Source: Microdochium bolleyi
Lineage: Eukaryota; Ascomycota; Sordariomycetes; Xylariales; Microdochiaceae
Direction of reading: 5' to 3'
DNA length: 64,000 nucleotides
Assembly (NCBI GenBank): GCA_001566295.1
Contig: KQ964250.1
Location: forward strand, 1,116,001-1,180,000
Under the pieces are notes generated by a model. That model saw nothing but the letters and a program-made list of their open reading frames with translations, had not been told where the DNA came from and made no database searches. Made by a program: the position numbers and the translations under genes. This document shows, piece after piece, positions 32,591 to 44,485 of the stretch. Every line of letters starts with the position of its first letter. Position 1 is the stretch's first letter.

Positions 32591-32769
32591 ACGGACTATA
32601 GGATGGAGACGCGAGGACCGCGAGGGGGATGCTTCCGATGTCCACGTTGCCCGTAGAGACAGAAGCAGGATGGCTGGGGAACGGGAGACAGCCGAGTGTG
32701 GGATGGACCGGGCACGCCTGACTGCTGTTCAGAGTGATGGCATCAAATGGCACGACCTGGCCAGCACGC

Positions 32770-32820
32770 AAATGCGGGCAGGCAGGCGGGCAGGCAAGCG
32801 GGCAGGCGGGAGGCGCAAGG
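32770..32820. repeat. GGCA/GGCG tetranucleotide-rich run
   Basis: An imperfect run of gcaggcgggcaggc-type units, a decayed tetranucleotide microsatellite. Confidence 0.7.
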
Positions 32821-35048
32821 CCAGGAAGGAGCAGCCCGCGAGAGACTGGGCACGGCTGGGCCCGGGGCAGGCAGACCTCTGAGTCCCGAACTCCCCTCCC
32901 CTACACTGCTCCCCCTTGCCTGGCCAACGATGATGTCCTGAACCCACAATGCGCAGCACAGAGCAGCAGCACAGCCCTCCTCTGGACTACCTCTACCCTG
33001 TCGGCAGTGTTGGCTGCAGTGCTCCCAGCTCGCACCCCTGCCCTGCCTTGCCATCACGTCCTCGCCTTCCCTCGATCCTGGCGGTGGTGTAGACTGCCAG
33101 CAGTTGTTGGATCTCCAACTGGGAGCCCCTGACGCAACCCGATCACAGTCATCAAAACCATGAATCCTGTCGCCGCTCGTCCAAGGACCCCTAGACATTA
33201 CGGACGGACACCCAGAATCGTATGTTGTGCTCGTCGCTCGGCTGCCTGTGATACCAGGCCGTCCGGGTGGCCAACAGCTGCTGGCTATCGTGTCTGGTCA
33301 GCAGTCGTGTGGGACCACACAACGGTGTTTCACACCTCGACCAAGGCTCGCAGGCTCGTCGTCAGTGACGCACGCACGCAAGGAGGAGATCGTCAGGATC
33401 CCGCCCCGTGCCCACCCATCTCGTGGGAACCCACCCACCTGCCATGCGGCTCAAAAGCTATTTTTAAGACGCTGCAGCTCAGGCACCACCAGTCTCAGAG
33501 TCATGGTCTCCAGAGCCCGTGCTGCTTGGTGCCGGCAGCTCCCGAATTCGACCTCGGGAACGTCTCAAAGTCTGCGCCATCGCAGCCATCAAGCGTCTGG
33601 CTCTCTGTCCATGATCTTAGTGATGCTGCCAAGCTGGACATGTCTTCCTGCCTGGCTGGACCGCCTTTCGCCCGCAAAACACGCCAGCAACCCACTGTTT
33701 GCCGCTTGTGCTTCAGAGGCCGGCCCTAAGGGCGGACTAGCAAGTATCCCGAACGGCCGGCGAGTCGTCTGAGACTGCTATCCGGGCGGACGGCTGCAAC
33801 GTAGATGATTGCGGGCCTCGACAGCTTCTGGGTGCACTTGACTTGCAAAACCAAACTAACAGGGATGCTGGACTTGGCCAACAGGCCAACAACGAAGCGG
33901 AGCACCACATCGTCTGACCCTAAGCGCCGGGCGGCAGAAGGAGCCAGTCAGAGCATCAGATGTCACAGGCCGGCGCACGGAGCTTGGCATGCCAGGCTCA
34001 TGCTTACCTTGGATGATGGCTTCCCGATGGCTGGACTCAAGTTTGTTGCGCAGGCGCCACGGCGGTGATACCAACTCCCTCAAGCACGCCACGAGGCGGA
34101 GTAGTTCCGTGCCGGAAGCCGCTTCACCGAATCGCAGCCGTGCTTGTGCATTTCGCACGTAGCAAAGACTCGAAGCGAACATGCTTGGACCTTGCCTGTC
34201 TCATCGCTGATGTGATCTCGACGGAGTACTTGCCGGCTCGGATCGACTCCACACTTGCAGGACCCCCGCAACCACGATCCCAAAAATAGAACGCGTTGGC
34301 ACCCGCCCGCGCTGGCCCCACTTTGCTAGAGTCTTCTGGACCCTTGCCGGAAACACCACGCTAACTAACGGCTGCAACCGCGGAAGTATGCTGCTCACTG
34401 CTTCACGGAGCATGTCAAAAGGCCTCCCACCCATCATCACCTCACAGCTCTTACGTGCCTTATCTGGCCAGTATGCCCTAGGGGCTTCCAACACCCGCAA
34501 ACCAAGCCGGAACGCGAGAGAAACCACCAGGATTTGACACTAAGTCTACATCTGCCCTGTACAAGCAAAAGTACGACAGTGACTGTGACGGGTGTGTCTG
34601 CAGACAAGGCACATCAGACACGTTGAGGCAGGTGGGAGATCGAAAGCCTGGAAAATCTCAAAGGGCGCTTGAGTCATGACGCTCTCGCATGTGGCCTGAC
34701 GCCAGGCACAACACGCGACAAACTAATGGTGATGCTAAAAGTGATACTGGTGAAGCGTCCCATGAGCAGAGAAATGAGCAGAAGCAGATACGCAAACAAT
34801 GCATGTCTCCCCTTTTAGTTCCCCCCAATCCAAATCGGAAAAATGAAGGATAACCCCCCTTGGAAAAACATCCTTGTCATATAGAACGCCGAGAGAATGC
34901 TTGCTTTCCGTTCCTTCCTTTCCTCCGATTCTCCTCGCTGTTATGGTATATGCTTATTAATCGTATGTGTATAGGGGCCTGTGTGAGTGAGTCACTCTTG
35001 TGATTGGTGAGTCGAGAGGCGACGAAGTCGCACTGGCTGGTGCAGGCT

Positions 35049-38000
35049 TTAGTCGCCGCGCGTGAACGAGCCGAACCCGCCGTGGTCGGCGGCGTTGTCC
35101 TTGGGCGTCGCCGTGCCGTTGAGGAGCGGGCATTTGCTAATGGGACCCAGCAGAGTTAGCATCACTGTAGTACTGGAAAGCATATCTGATGAAACAGAAG
35201 AGGAACTGCAAAGTGGTTCCCTGCAACTCAAGCGAGACAGGGCTGCCAAAGACCGAAGCTAGTAAGTGCCTCCGGCAACCCATGGGGTAGAGTGACGCCG
35301 ATTGACACAAATTAGGTCCACAGTATGGTTTTGCTCTGCGACCGCCAGGTATCCGGCAGATCGCGCCCAAGAGCAGAAGAGCTGTGCAGTAGGGCAGCAG
35401 TAGAGACAGAATTGCACGGGTGCCAGTACCTCTTGTTTGTCTTGATGTGACCGACCTGTCCGCAATTGGCGCACTTCCTTGTCGTGCCCGCGGCCGCCTT
35501 CTCGATCGAGGCCGGGTCCGCCGGCGACGCGTCCGGGTTCGAATCCGTGATGGTGGCGTTCTTCTTCTTCTTGCCTTTGCCCTTGCCCTGAAGCTCGCGC
35601 ATTTGACGTCGATCTTGGTTCTTGAGCAGGCGCGAAAGTTCCTTCTCGACACTTTGTGGCGGCGAGTCAGCAAAACCTCCCATGTCAATGGAGGGGGAAG
35701 GACTCTGAACTTACAGTCTCTGTTTCTCGCGGTTCTCGTCCGCATCGCCCGTCGGCAACAGGCTGTAGACACTAGAACGCTCATGTTAGTCTTCGCTCGG
35801 ACACTAGGCGTTGGGTGGAGCTTACTCTCTGTCTGCCTCCTCCTTTTCTCTCCGCTGCTTCATGTAGTTGCGGATGACCACGGCATCCTCAAGAATTAGT
35901 GTCTCAGTTTCGAGCTCACCATCATCATTCCTCTTCTTGCGGATAATGCGGAGCTTCCTCTTGCTCAGGCGACTCGCGCCGCTAAGGCGACTGAGTTGAC
36001 TACGGCCGTCGTCGAGAATAGCCGCAGGAGTCGCTGAGGGCTGCTTCTGCTGGCTGAAGAGCCGGTCATCCTCGTTTGCGGTGTCGAGGACGTCTGTGTC
36101 AGCATGCGTAGTGTTGTCGCTGAGTGTGGCACTCTGTCGTTCCCAGATCTGCCGGATCGCAGCGTTGTACATGTCTTGCTGTTTTTTGACGTTGTACGAG
36201 TGTCCACCATTCGCCTTTCGTTCTCGTTCAATGGCATCGGCCGAAGTCGCCAGGGGGCCCTGGACAGCGTTTATGTAGCCACCCTTCATCGAGGTCTTGA
36301 TGAAGCTGAAACCCAGTCCGTGTCCGGTAGGGTCACCTTCGCCATGGAGAGCTACCATGGCCTTGCCTGCACTGGCTTCGATGAAGTTCTTCGTGATCTC
36401 CCACGGAGCAAGCTTCGCGACCAGTGGCTTCTCACCCTCGTCTTCGTCGTCGTCCTTCTTGAGATCATAGCCCGCCCCCTCGAGCAGCTTCTTGCCAACT
36501 TGCATTGACTCAATCACGCAAACATCTTCCGGCTTGATCATTGCCCGAATGCCAGCGCTATCTTGCATTGTCTCGCCCTCGCGCAGTGACCACGTCTTGC
36601 GATCGCGGTCGTAGGAAAGGAATTCTTTCAGTTTTTGACGATTCTGGGGATCGACCTTGTCAAACACGTGCGGCGTGACTTCTCCGATGCTGACGTCTAG
36701 GGTCTCCCGTTTCCTCATCATGCGGTAGCACACCATCTTGAGTCGGTTCTTGGACGTGTTGGTGACCTTTCTTGCGTGCGGCCCCGGGACTTCCATGGAG
36801 GGGAAAGTCTGCCCAACGACGTAGATGTGATCAATGTTGCGCACATACCACTTTGGCCCTTCTGCAACATTTGTGCTGTAGCCAACAAGGAAGTCGTTTG
36901 GTCTTGGGTCGTGCTTGAAGATCGGTGCTCGATACATTTCGTTGTGCAATGTCGGGATTGTTTGGCCGGGGTCGACAGTACCGAAGATGGAGAAAGGCGA
37001 CCGATCCTCGGGCATGAGAATATGTCCCTCACCAATCTCTGCTTTCGGCCGCTCGGTGTCCCCATGGTCTTTGGCGCGGTAGTAGTTGATGATGCGGTTA
37101 CCCATGCCGAAGTTGGAGAGCATGGTTGGGTGCTGCTCTGAATACTCGAATAGTATCGTGGTCGAGTTGTCGTTGAGACTAAGGTCTTTGCTTGTCTTGA
37201 ACAGCTCGGCGACGCTCTTGTTCTTCCAGTCTTTCTTCTTGATCCGCATGGGCTTACGCACACCAATTGCATGCTTGACGACCTTCTCGATCTCCAATTT
37301 CTTCCGGTGGTGCTCCCAGAACTTGGCCGGCGCGCCAGTTTTGTAGAAGGGAAAGGTCAACTTGAGCGCAGGCATACTGTGTTCCACAGCTCTGTTAGAT
37401 AGCACAGCGCGGACCTTGCTCTTGTGGTTGTTCTTGAGCGCGTCGTATGCGGCGTCGTTTGAGATGTTAAAGTGGAGCCTAACATCTCTCCGCAGCTGGC
37501 CATTAGCCATGCGAACCATCTTGTCCTCCGTCTTCTGGCGTTTCGAGGGCCGATCAGGCTGGATATCCTCAAGCAAAAGACGAGTGTCACTGCGTGGAAG
37601 TCTGACGCGCTTTGCGCCTGCTCTCGCCGTTTCCAAGAAGTCATCGATGCCCTTCGCATCATAAGCTGTGATGTCTGGTAGTCCTGGCTTGTACTTGAGC
37701 TTCTTGGTCTTGGTTTCAGTGCCATCAAGATATGTCCTTGCCCATTCGTCATCCATCGTCACGTCCTCATCGGCTACGGCAACTTTATCAACTGTCGCCT
37801 TCGAGAGTTCTGACGAATGGAGGGGTGTCTCCCAGTCATCACATAGAGTCGCGATTTCGTCCAGCGTAAAGCCGCCAACGAGCTGATCATGATCCGAATC
37901 ATCGGACAAGCCGTCATCGAACTCCAGGGCGGGAGCACGTAGAGGATGGCCCCAGTCCTCAGTATCTGTCTGGTTTTGAGCTCTCTGTTGATTCGCCGCG

Positions 38001-38956
38001 AGTGTAGAGTCGGAAATCCTGAAAAGCTTGGAGGTGTCTGCGTCCAGCTCGAGCTCCAGCTTGGTCGGCACGAACTCTGGTGGGTCGCGGTCCTTGTTTG
38101 GCGGTTCCTTGTACATGTATTCGGCCGGCCATTGCGGGAACAGGGTGTGCATGTAGAGTATCTTGCCCTGCGAGAAGTCGGGAAACTTGTGCTGAAGCAA
38201 CTCTTCCTCTGTTTGAGGTGGAGCCTGCATGGCCGGATCCTCCTTGTTGGTTTGAGTGATCCAGTCTCCGATCGCGTTGTCGTCGGAGGCATATTGCGGG
38301 AAGTTGAGTTTTATTCTCTCCATCCAGCTCAGCCTGTTGAATTCCTCATCCGTAAGCTCCTTCTCTTGGGCAGTCTTCTCTGGGAAGGCCAGCGCCTCCT
38401 CCTCCTGTTGTCGCTGTGCTTCAGTGTCGAGTAAAGTATCCGGCTTACTGAATATGTCTTTGTCGACGATAGCAGGCGCAATATCGCGTTGTGGTGAGGA
38501 GGGGAACGGGTCATTGTCGGCATCATCATCGCCAAATAGGTCGTCGAGTCTTTCCTCGTGACTTGTGCCCTCGTCCTCAGTGAGGCCGGGCGCATGTGAC
38601 GGATCCGTGTCGCCGTTAGCGGGTCTGCCGTCGTCGTCATCACCGCCGGGAAGTTCTTCGTCACTCAGATCGATGTCCTCGAAATCTTCGGCATCATCAG
38701 CCTTGCCTGTCTGGTCGATCTCTTTGTCGCCGAACTGATCGAGCCCCTCGGGCATGCGCATGCCATTCTCGGCAGCAAACATGTTCTGAATATCATCATC
38801 GTCCTGATCGGCCTGGGCGCCCCAGTCGATGCCGTCCAGACCGTTGTCCACCTCGCCGTCGGATTCGTGCTTAACGTGATTCAGGCCGTTGGTTGCGTCG
38901 GCACCCTCGAGCCCACCGAAGCCGTTGGCCAGGGCATCGTCGCTTGTATCCGCCAT
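35049..38956 (-). CDS. TAF1: TFIID subunit 1 (TAF1)
   Basis: Exons 38956-35826, 35771-35715, 35651-35430 and 35136-35049 (introns 54, 63 and 293 nt) give 1165 aa. TAF1 is the scaffold of TFIID and helps load RNA polymerase II at promoters. The N-terminus is very acidic (residues 1-190, GLDGIDWGAQADQDDDD), matching the TBP-binding TAND-type region. The centre carries the TAF1-specific (DUF3591) domain with FNISNDAAYDALKNNHKSKV, MRIKKKDWKNKSVAELFKTS, SEQHPTMLSNFGMGNRIINY, KWYVRNIDHIYVVGQTFP and TAPWEITKNF-like LAPWEITKNFIEASAGKAM. The small exon 2 reads VYSLLPTGDADENREKQRL. The C-terminus has a C-x2-C-x4-H-x7-C zinc knuckle (about 1123-1139), whose last Cys lies in exon 4, after the long intron. 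The bromodomains of animal TAF1 are absent, as in other fungi. The conserved PLLNG after the knuckle supports the final splice. Confidence 0.95.
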
Positions 38957-39839
38957 GATGCGCGAGGCCTTTTCCGAAACCAATACAGCGGCCGTACTAG
39001 GAAGGAGAGGCAGTCATCCGGAGCAGCGGACGCCTCGAGTACGGCGTCGCGAACCGGAGGCTGCACGCGCGTGCAGTGTCGGATCGTCAAGCCGACGGGC
39101 GTGCTATCATATCCGGTCACGTCGGTAGGTGGTTGCCTGCGATGTGTAGGTGGCGGCGTGGCAGTGTCGTGCTTGTCGGTGGTTGCGCGAGTCGGCAGTG
39201 TCGTGACGGAGGAGTGAAATGAGCGTGGTCGCAAGCGGTGGTTTGGCAGACACGTCGAGTGAATGTGGAGGCCGGCACGTCCAGATGAACAAGAGGAGTG
39301 GCCCCACAGTTGTCGCATGCCAAGCACAAATGCTCGATGTGGGGCATCCCAGCTCGCCCAGGACTCCATCGAGAATGGATAGAAGCTCGTGGTACAACAT
39401 GCTTTGAGAATGGGTGAACCACAACCACCACTTTGAGAACAAATGATGCCTGTTTGTATTCATTCTGCAAAGTCCAACCGCACCAGGTGCTGCTTTGGGT
39501 TGGGCAGTCCATTGAGCTGGAGTAAACACTCTCGGCAATGTCATTTAGGCATTCAGTGCCCGCCACGAACGCCATTATCCCAACATTCTCAGCACGAGGA
39601 TACCGAGGAGTCTAAGAGGGCTGACCACCCCGCAGGTCCATATCACCATCAAACATCAATTCTTGATGAATCATGTATTGTGTATCACTTGCTCTAAACA
39701 GCACCGTTCTTGAATTAGGTCCAGTTTTACCGCATTCTCTTTGCAAAACTCCGTACACCAAGACCGATCTGGCTCGTCCGATCCAGAGCCGCTGGCCAAG
39801 CTTCCTTCAGTCTTCTCCACCTCGTCTCATGGAGCTGCT
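38957..39839. other. Intergenic between ARP4 3' end and TAF1 start
   Basis: 0.9 kb on which the TAF1 promoter must lie, next to the 3' UTR of ARP4. No additional gene seen. Confidence 0.5.
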
Positions 39840-41387
39840 CTACTTGCAGCGCTTGTCGACAATGCCCACGCCATTCTCCTCGTATTCCTTCTTCGAGATC
39901 CACATCTGGTGGAATGTGCCGAGACTCGCAAGGATGCTTCCTCCGATCCAGGCGCCGAAGCGGCGCTCCGCCGTAAGTCCCGCGGCGTTGAGTCTGATCT
40001 TCAGGCCAGGATACATGGCCATAAGCTCGTTGTTCAGACGATCGTTGAAGCCGTTAACAAGAGTCGCACCACCCGTGACAACGACGTTGCCCAGCAAGTT
40101 GGGCCTCAGATCAACGTCGATCGCGTTCAGTGCCGCGCGGATCATCTCGGGCAGTGTTTGAGCCTTGGTAATGGGTTCCGAAGAGCCGTCCAGAGGCGCA
40201 TAAGCAGCTGTCTCGTCCCACATGCCCTCGGACACACGGAAGCGCTGCTCGCGCCACATCTGGTTGGCGCCGTTGGGCATCTCGAAGACGCGGCCGGGTT
40301 GTGACTTGGCAATGTCCTCGTTGCCAGGGCTGAGATAGCGGCCAGGTCCGCGCCAGGTCTCGACCACGGACTCCTTGAACTCGGTGACCAGGCGCTCTTC
40401 CTCGTAGGCGCGGTATGATGGGCTGATCTCAAAGGGGAATTTCCGCAACCGGGCATTCGCAGGTTGGCCGGCATCGACGGGCGTCTTGTTCTCGACCATG
40501 AAGGTAGGCACCACATCAATTTTGGGCTCGTTCTTCTCCCACATGCTGCGAACTTGGCCGGACAACCAGAGACCACCTATGGGTGATCTTTGGATGGATC
40601 TCTTGAGGATCATGCCGTCGTGCACAGCAGTGATACTTGTGTTGGCCGCGCCGATATCAATGACAAGGGCAGACGCCTTGCCCGCCGCAAACGCCGCACA
40701 TACTGGCGTCCGCGCCAGCCAGAACGCAGGGGTACCCCAAGACTCCATTGCAATCTCAATTGCCTTCTCGCGCGCCTTACCGGCGTTCCATGGCGCTTCG
40801 GTGATCAGCAAAGGGTTCTCGGCCAGAGGCTTCTCAGCGTTATCGACAGTATCTTCCATCGCTACGTCGCCTTCTCCGTCGGCGGGCTGGCTGCCGTTCG
40901 TGGTCTTGCTCTTCAGTAGATATGCCTCCCTGTCGGGCTGGAGTCGGTTGATGAGCATGTGCTCCCACATCTTTGTCGCCGCATCCCAGTCTTCGACCAC
41001 GCTATCGGCCCGGCTCATGTAGTTGTGTACTTCGAAGTCTGCGCGCGGGATGAGAACCTCGTCGCCGAATGTATCGCGGTACGTTATTGTGGAGTCCTCG
41101 GTCTTGCCTGTTCTGATGCGCCCATAGAATGACGGCAGAACAGACTTGGGAACATCCTCGCCTGCGAAGCCGGCGCGGGTGGTACTGTAGCCAGGATCAA
41201 GGACGAGAGCGGAGACTTCATCTGCACGTGGAACAATCGCGTCAGTATGAGCAAGCCGAGGTGCGTCCTCTCAAATGGTTCGCCAGTCGAATCGTCTGTT
41301 GAACAGAGACAGGGCGTGTTTCTTACCGCCACCGTAAACGTCCATCGGCTGCTGCGTGTTTGGCAACGGTTGCTGAGAGGATGCCAT
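39840..41387 (-). CDS. ARP4: Actin-related protein 4 (ARP4)
   Basis: Exons 41387-41327 and 41221-39840 (105-nt phase-1 intron) give 480 aa. ARP4 is a nuclear actin-related protein shared by the NuA4 acetyltransferase and the INO80 and SWR1 remodellers, where it pairs with actin. The N-terminus MASSQQPLPN...PMDVYGG runs through the intron into DEVSALVLDPGYSTTRAGFA GED, the ARP4-type version of the actin phosphate-1 loop. Further actin-fold parts are ITEAPWNAGKAREKAIEIAM, ALVIDIGAANTSITAVHDGM (phosphate 2), LLGNVVVTGGATLVNGFNDR and the C-terminal RRFGAWIGGSILASLGTFHQ MWISKKEYEENG. An ARP4-specific acidic insertion (ADGEGDVAMEDTVDN) lies before ENPLLITEAPW. The length fits fungal Arp4 (about 450-490). 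It is divergent from the PIG-P gene, with 454 bp between start codons. Confidence 0.96.
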
Positions 41388-41841
41388 CGTGGGCGTTGTG
41401 CGCAGCGCGGCTACGTCGTTCTAACACAGTAGATCCGGTTCAATCGACGCGTGTGGTTTTGTGTGGCCTTGTCGGGTCGCACTCGTCGGCGCGCGCTGGT
41501 TGCTGCTGAGGTTTTGCGAGTTGTCGCGTTGCGATGATGCGGAGGGAGAGACACCTCGTTCTCCACCAGCGAGCTTCAAGTGAACCTGGAGGCTGGGTGG
41601 TGCATCTGAGGCTTGGCAGGTACTATCGATAACACCCTTGCGATCTACAGCCCACCTCACCAGCAGTGCGATCCCTGGCTTCCAAGGTCGTCCAACTTCG
41701 CAATCTTGCGTTACACGTCTCTCAACAGACCCCATCGGACTGGCGATCCGAATGTCTCGAAAAGAGGGCTGATCCCTACAGACTGGTCCGACAGTGCGGT
41801 GAAGCAGGGTTCCTCGATGCACCAGGCAGCCACCCACCATC
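41388..41841. other. Divergent promoter, ARP4 / PIG-P
   Basis: 454 bp between two divergent start codons. No TATA box is clear; I see no other feature. Confidence 0.6.
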
Positions 41842-42612
41842 ATGGCGCCTCCAATCACCATCCTCTCCGACGACGACCCCGACGTCCTGTCCGACATACG
41901 CTCGTCCTCGTCCGCAGGCTCCTCCTCCGACGAAGATGACGGGGACATGCCGAGACCGCTGCCCCTGCCGCACCAGAACTACTTCGCGCCGCCGTTCTAT
42001 GGACGGCCACCGACACCACTCCCGCCCTCGCCGTCCTTGACCTCCCTACTGCGCCCTTCGCGGCCGAACACGCCCGAGGCCAGCGACGACGAGATCGAGC
42101 CCGTGCCCCGCGCGACGCCTCAGGTGCCGACGTACGAGTACTACGGCTTCGTGCTATATCTGTTCAGCTCGCTCGTCTTCCTCATGTACCTCCTCTGGTC
42201 ATACCTGCCGTCCCCCTTCCTCCATGCGCTGGGAATATACTACTACCCGAACCGCTGGTGGTCCCTCGCCATCCCGAGCTTCCTCGTCATGTTCATCGTG
42301 TACATATACGTCGCGCTCGCTGCGTACAACACCGAGATCCTCACGCTTCCGATGAGCAGCATCGAGACTGTTGTCGATGAGGCGTCTAAGATCGCCGTCA
42401 TCGACTCCAAAGGTAGGCTGCGGCCCGGAGGTGCCACGGCGCAGACTGAGTGGAAGCCGATCCCCGAGGAAAAGGCGCGGAACATGCAGTGGGCAGCGAT
42501 CTGGAGCGAGGGCACCGATGCTGTCATGGACGTGCCGCTGGCGGGCGTCTGCGAGGTGCTGTACGACAATGTGTCTGATGATGACGACCTCCCTGGCGAC
42601 ATCGAGTCATGA
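41842..42612 (+). CDS. GPI19: GPI-GlcNAc transferase subunit PIG-P/Gpi19
   Basis: An intronless 256-aa protein. PIG-P is a small subunit of the ER enzyme complex that transfers GlcNAc to phosphatidylinositol, the first step of GPI-anchor synthesis. The PIG-P domain covers about residues 96-235: TYEYYGFVLYLFSSLVFLMY (first span, 101-123), a short lumenal/loop piece with PSPFLHALGIYYYPNRWWSL, the second span (141-163, IPSFLVMFIVYIYVALAAYN) and the cytosolic tail with DVPLAGVCEVLYD. The tail contains the family-typical order of a hydrophobic/acidic stretch after an IPEEKARN-like region (PIPEEKARNMQW). The first 95 residues are a Ser/Asp/Pro-rich disordered extension not present in short animal PIG-P. 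It is convergent with the F-box gene (115 bp between stops). Confidence 0.93.
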   Translation: MAPPITILSDDDPDVLSDIRSSSSAGSSSDEDDGDMPRPLPLPHQNYFAPPFYGRPPTPLPPSPSLTSLLRPSRPNTPEASDDEIEPVPRATPQVPTYEYYGFVLYLFSSLVFLMYLLWSYLPSPFLHALGIYYYPNRWWSLAIPSFLVMFIVYIYVALAAYNTEILTLPMSSIETVVDEASKIAVIDSKGRLRPGGATAQTEWKPIPEEKARNMQWAAIWSEGTDAVMDVPLAGVCEVLYDNVSDDDDLPGDIES

Positions 42613-42727
42613 TATAATACTGGACCAGATCATGTTCTTACGATAATCATGAGTTTATGAATAGAAATCTCTTCTTTCAGATGCACGATCATCTTGCCGC
42701 GGCAAGGTCCTCTTCCTCTACTCGATT

Positions 42728-44485
42728 TCACAAGCCGAACCCGTAGCTCTTCACCCGGCTAAAGAAGAACGCCTTATCGTTCTTTAGCCCGAATTGCGCC
42801 CAGTCGTCAGTCAGGATGTTGTAGCTCCAGTACCCCTTCCACTGCAGCTTGTTGTTGCCGATGGCCTTCTTGCCCGCGCCCTTGACCGACAGTTCCATGC
42901 GATACATGTACTTCTTGCCGACGCCTTCCGTCTCGACGAAGAGCTCGCCCTCCCCTGAGCCGGCGCCGCCGTCCTCCGGATAGTTGTCGGTGTCGTTGTC
43001 CAAGGCCGAGGACAACCTCCAGCGGCCCTTGAGGGCGTGGCTCATGAACGCGCTGGGCAGATGCGCGCCGTGGCTCTTGTCCGCGTGCTGGTGCAGGTTC
43101 TCCTTGGTGATGTGGTGCACGACGGTGCTGGGTTCGTCCGTTGTGAGCAGCGAGATGGCGGTCCCGTCGCGGAAGAGCCGCAGGTAGCGGTAGTACGTGA
43201 CAATGTGCACGGGGCTGTTCCACGTGATGTGGTGACCAGAAGCCTGGCCTGCGCGGATGTAGTTCACGGTGCTGATGTAGCAGCCATTGAACCGCACGCG
43301 TGGCCGCCGGCGGAACATGCGCTGCCACGAGCCGCCGTACATGCTGTGCACGAGAGCCCTGGTGGTGGCGTAGCTCGCGGCCGCACGGCGCTGGGCGAGC
43401 TGCTCGATGGTCCAGACCGAATTGTCGGCGTCCAGCTCGCCGCCCTCTATGTCTGCAGAAGATGACGTCTCGGAAAGCTCCCCAGCGCCCTGGGAGGCGA
43501 GGACTTGGAGCGGTAGATCCTGCCAGCGGTGGTCCTGCTGCCAGTGGTAGTGCATTCCACCGAACCCGAATTCGCTGCCCAAGCAGACCCGGCGCCATAT
43601 CTGGTCCTCCGTGGCGACCAGGTATGCGAATCTCTTGCAGACACGCGAGAGGCGGACAAAGTCTCCAACGTCGGTGATGGCGACGTCCCGCAGGATGTGC
43701 ACGAGAATCTCACTAGGCAGGTCGGCAATGGGACAGGGAGGTGGCGCGACGCCCTGGATCTCAGGCGGTGCGGGCTCCAGGCTGACGTTGGCGAAGCTAG
43801 CGATGAGCTCGGATAGGGTCAGAGCTGGTCCATCTAGGGAATGGTGGGCGGTATTCGGGACCGTAGTCGGGGCATTTGACGGATTGATATTCTCCTGCGG
43901 CGTCGTTTGGGCACTCGTCGATGTGGCAGTGGCGGCTTTGGTGGTGGACGCCGCTGGCTTCGAGGAAGTGGCCGCTGCAGCTAGTGGTGCTGACGGCTTC
44001 ATCTTCCAGGCCGCGGCGAAATGCTTCTGCTTGTAAGCATGGTCGACATGGCTATCCATCCGGAAGGCCTTGCGATAAAGGTGCAGGCTGTCTCCGAGAT
44101 TGCCAGCCGTCTCCTTGTCGACAGCCTGCTCGTAGAATTCGAGCGCCGTCTCGGGCTCTTTGCCCTTACCCACGGCCGCGACGTCATCGCTGGGTGCTCT
44201 TTTCGATGGGGCGGGTTCGTCAAAGGACAAGCTCTGAACATAATCGTCCCCATCTTCCAGGTGCCCGAGTGTCCGGGAGGGCGTCTTGCGGTGGCCTGCT
44301 GTCGTCTTGTGTAGCGATGCCGCATGGGCCACCGGTGTTGCCGCAACGGGGCCCGGCCCGGTCGGAGGTTGCTGTGTCCTACCAGGTTGGTCTGCCGGCT
44401 GTCTGGTCCGGGCCGATACTTCAGCTCGCCACTGCTGGCGGAAAGACTCGAGCTCCGACTGTATTTCTTTGTCCTGAGAGGCCAT
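42728..44485 (-). CDS. pof7: F-box protein, Pof7/Hrt3/FBXO9 type
   Basis: An intronless 585-aa SCF substrate receptor. ATG 44485 starts MASQDKEIQSELESFRQQWR; the frame upstream opens only at a TTG. Residues about 110-160 form an MIT/TPR-like helical hairpin (ALEFYEQAVDKETAGNLGDS, LHLYRKAFRMDSHVDHAYKQ) found before the F-box in this family. The F-box spans about 254-300 (IADLPSEILVHILRDVAITD, FVRLSRVCKRFAYLVATEDQ, IWRRVC) and would bind Skp1. The C-terminal domain has the family sequences MYGGSWQRMFRRRPRVRFNG, CYISTVNYIRAG, VTYYRYLRLFRDGTAISLLT and the final WKGYWSYNILTDDWAQFGLK. Between the hairpin and the F-box is an Ala/Thr-rich linker (165-215). Human FBXO9 and yeast Hrt3 link such proteins to regulated proteolysis; the target here is unknown. 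Confidence 0.93.
   Translation of the reverse strand: MASQDKEIQSELESFRQQWRAEVSARTRQPADQPGRTQQPPTGPGPVAATPVAHAASLHKTTAGHRKTPSRTLGHLEDGDDYVQSLSFDEPAPSKRAPSDDVAAVGKGKEPETALEFYEQAVDKETAGNLGDSLHLYRKAFRMDSHVDHAYKQKHFAAAWKMKPSAPLAAAATSSKPAASTTKAATATSTSAQTTPQENINPSNAPTTVPNTAHHSLDGPALTLSELIASFANVSLEPAPPEIQGVAPPPCPIADLPSEILVHILRDVAITDVGDFVRLSRVCKRFAYLVATEDQIWRRVCLGSEFGFGGMHYHWQQDHRWQDLPLQVLASQGAGELSETSSSADIEGGELDADNSVWTIEQLAQRRAAASYATTRALVHSMYGGSWQRMFRRRPRVRFNGCYISTVNYIRAGQASGHHITWNSPVHIVTYYRYLRLFRDGTAISLLTTDEPSTVVHHITKENLHQHADKSHGAHLPSAFMSHALKGRWRLSSALDNDTDNYPEDGGAGSGEGELFVETEGVGKKYMYRMELSVKGAGKKAIGNNKLQWKGYWSYNILTDDWAQFGLKNDKAFFFSRVKSYGFGL

Larger units (their letters stand above)
31705..35048. other. 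Long intergenic region upstream of rlm1, 3.3 kb
   Basis: This separates the start of rlm1 from the 3' end of the TAF1 gene. It contains a CTAAAATTAG site (32581-32590) and a GGCA/GGCG tetranucleotide-rich run (32770-32820). Two overlapping open frames at 33160-33772 (up to 189 codons, one ATG-led) have no protein-like composition, no family likeness and sit in GC-rich DNA where long chance frames are common. No gene is supported. Confidence 0.5.

Noticed and set aside
33160..33729. 189-codon ATG-led frame upstream of rlm1
   Set aside because: It overlaps another equally long frame, has no family likeness and an unstructured Cys/Arg/Pro composition typical of chance frames in GC-rich DNA.
35536..35546. 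Perfect tRNA B-box-like ggttcgaatcc
   Set aside because: It lies in exon 3 of TAF1 (codons for DSNPD on the other strand), and no A box, T-stem or acceptor stem fits around it.
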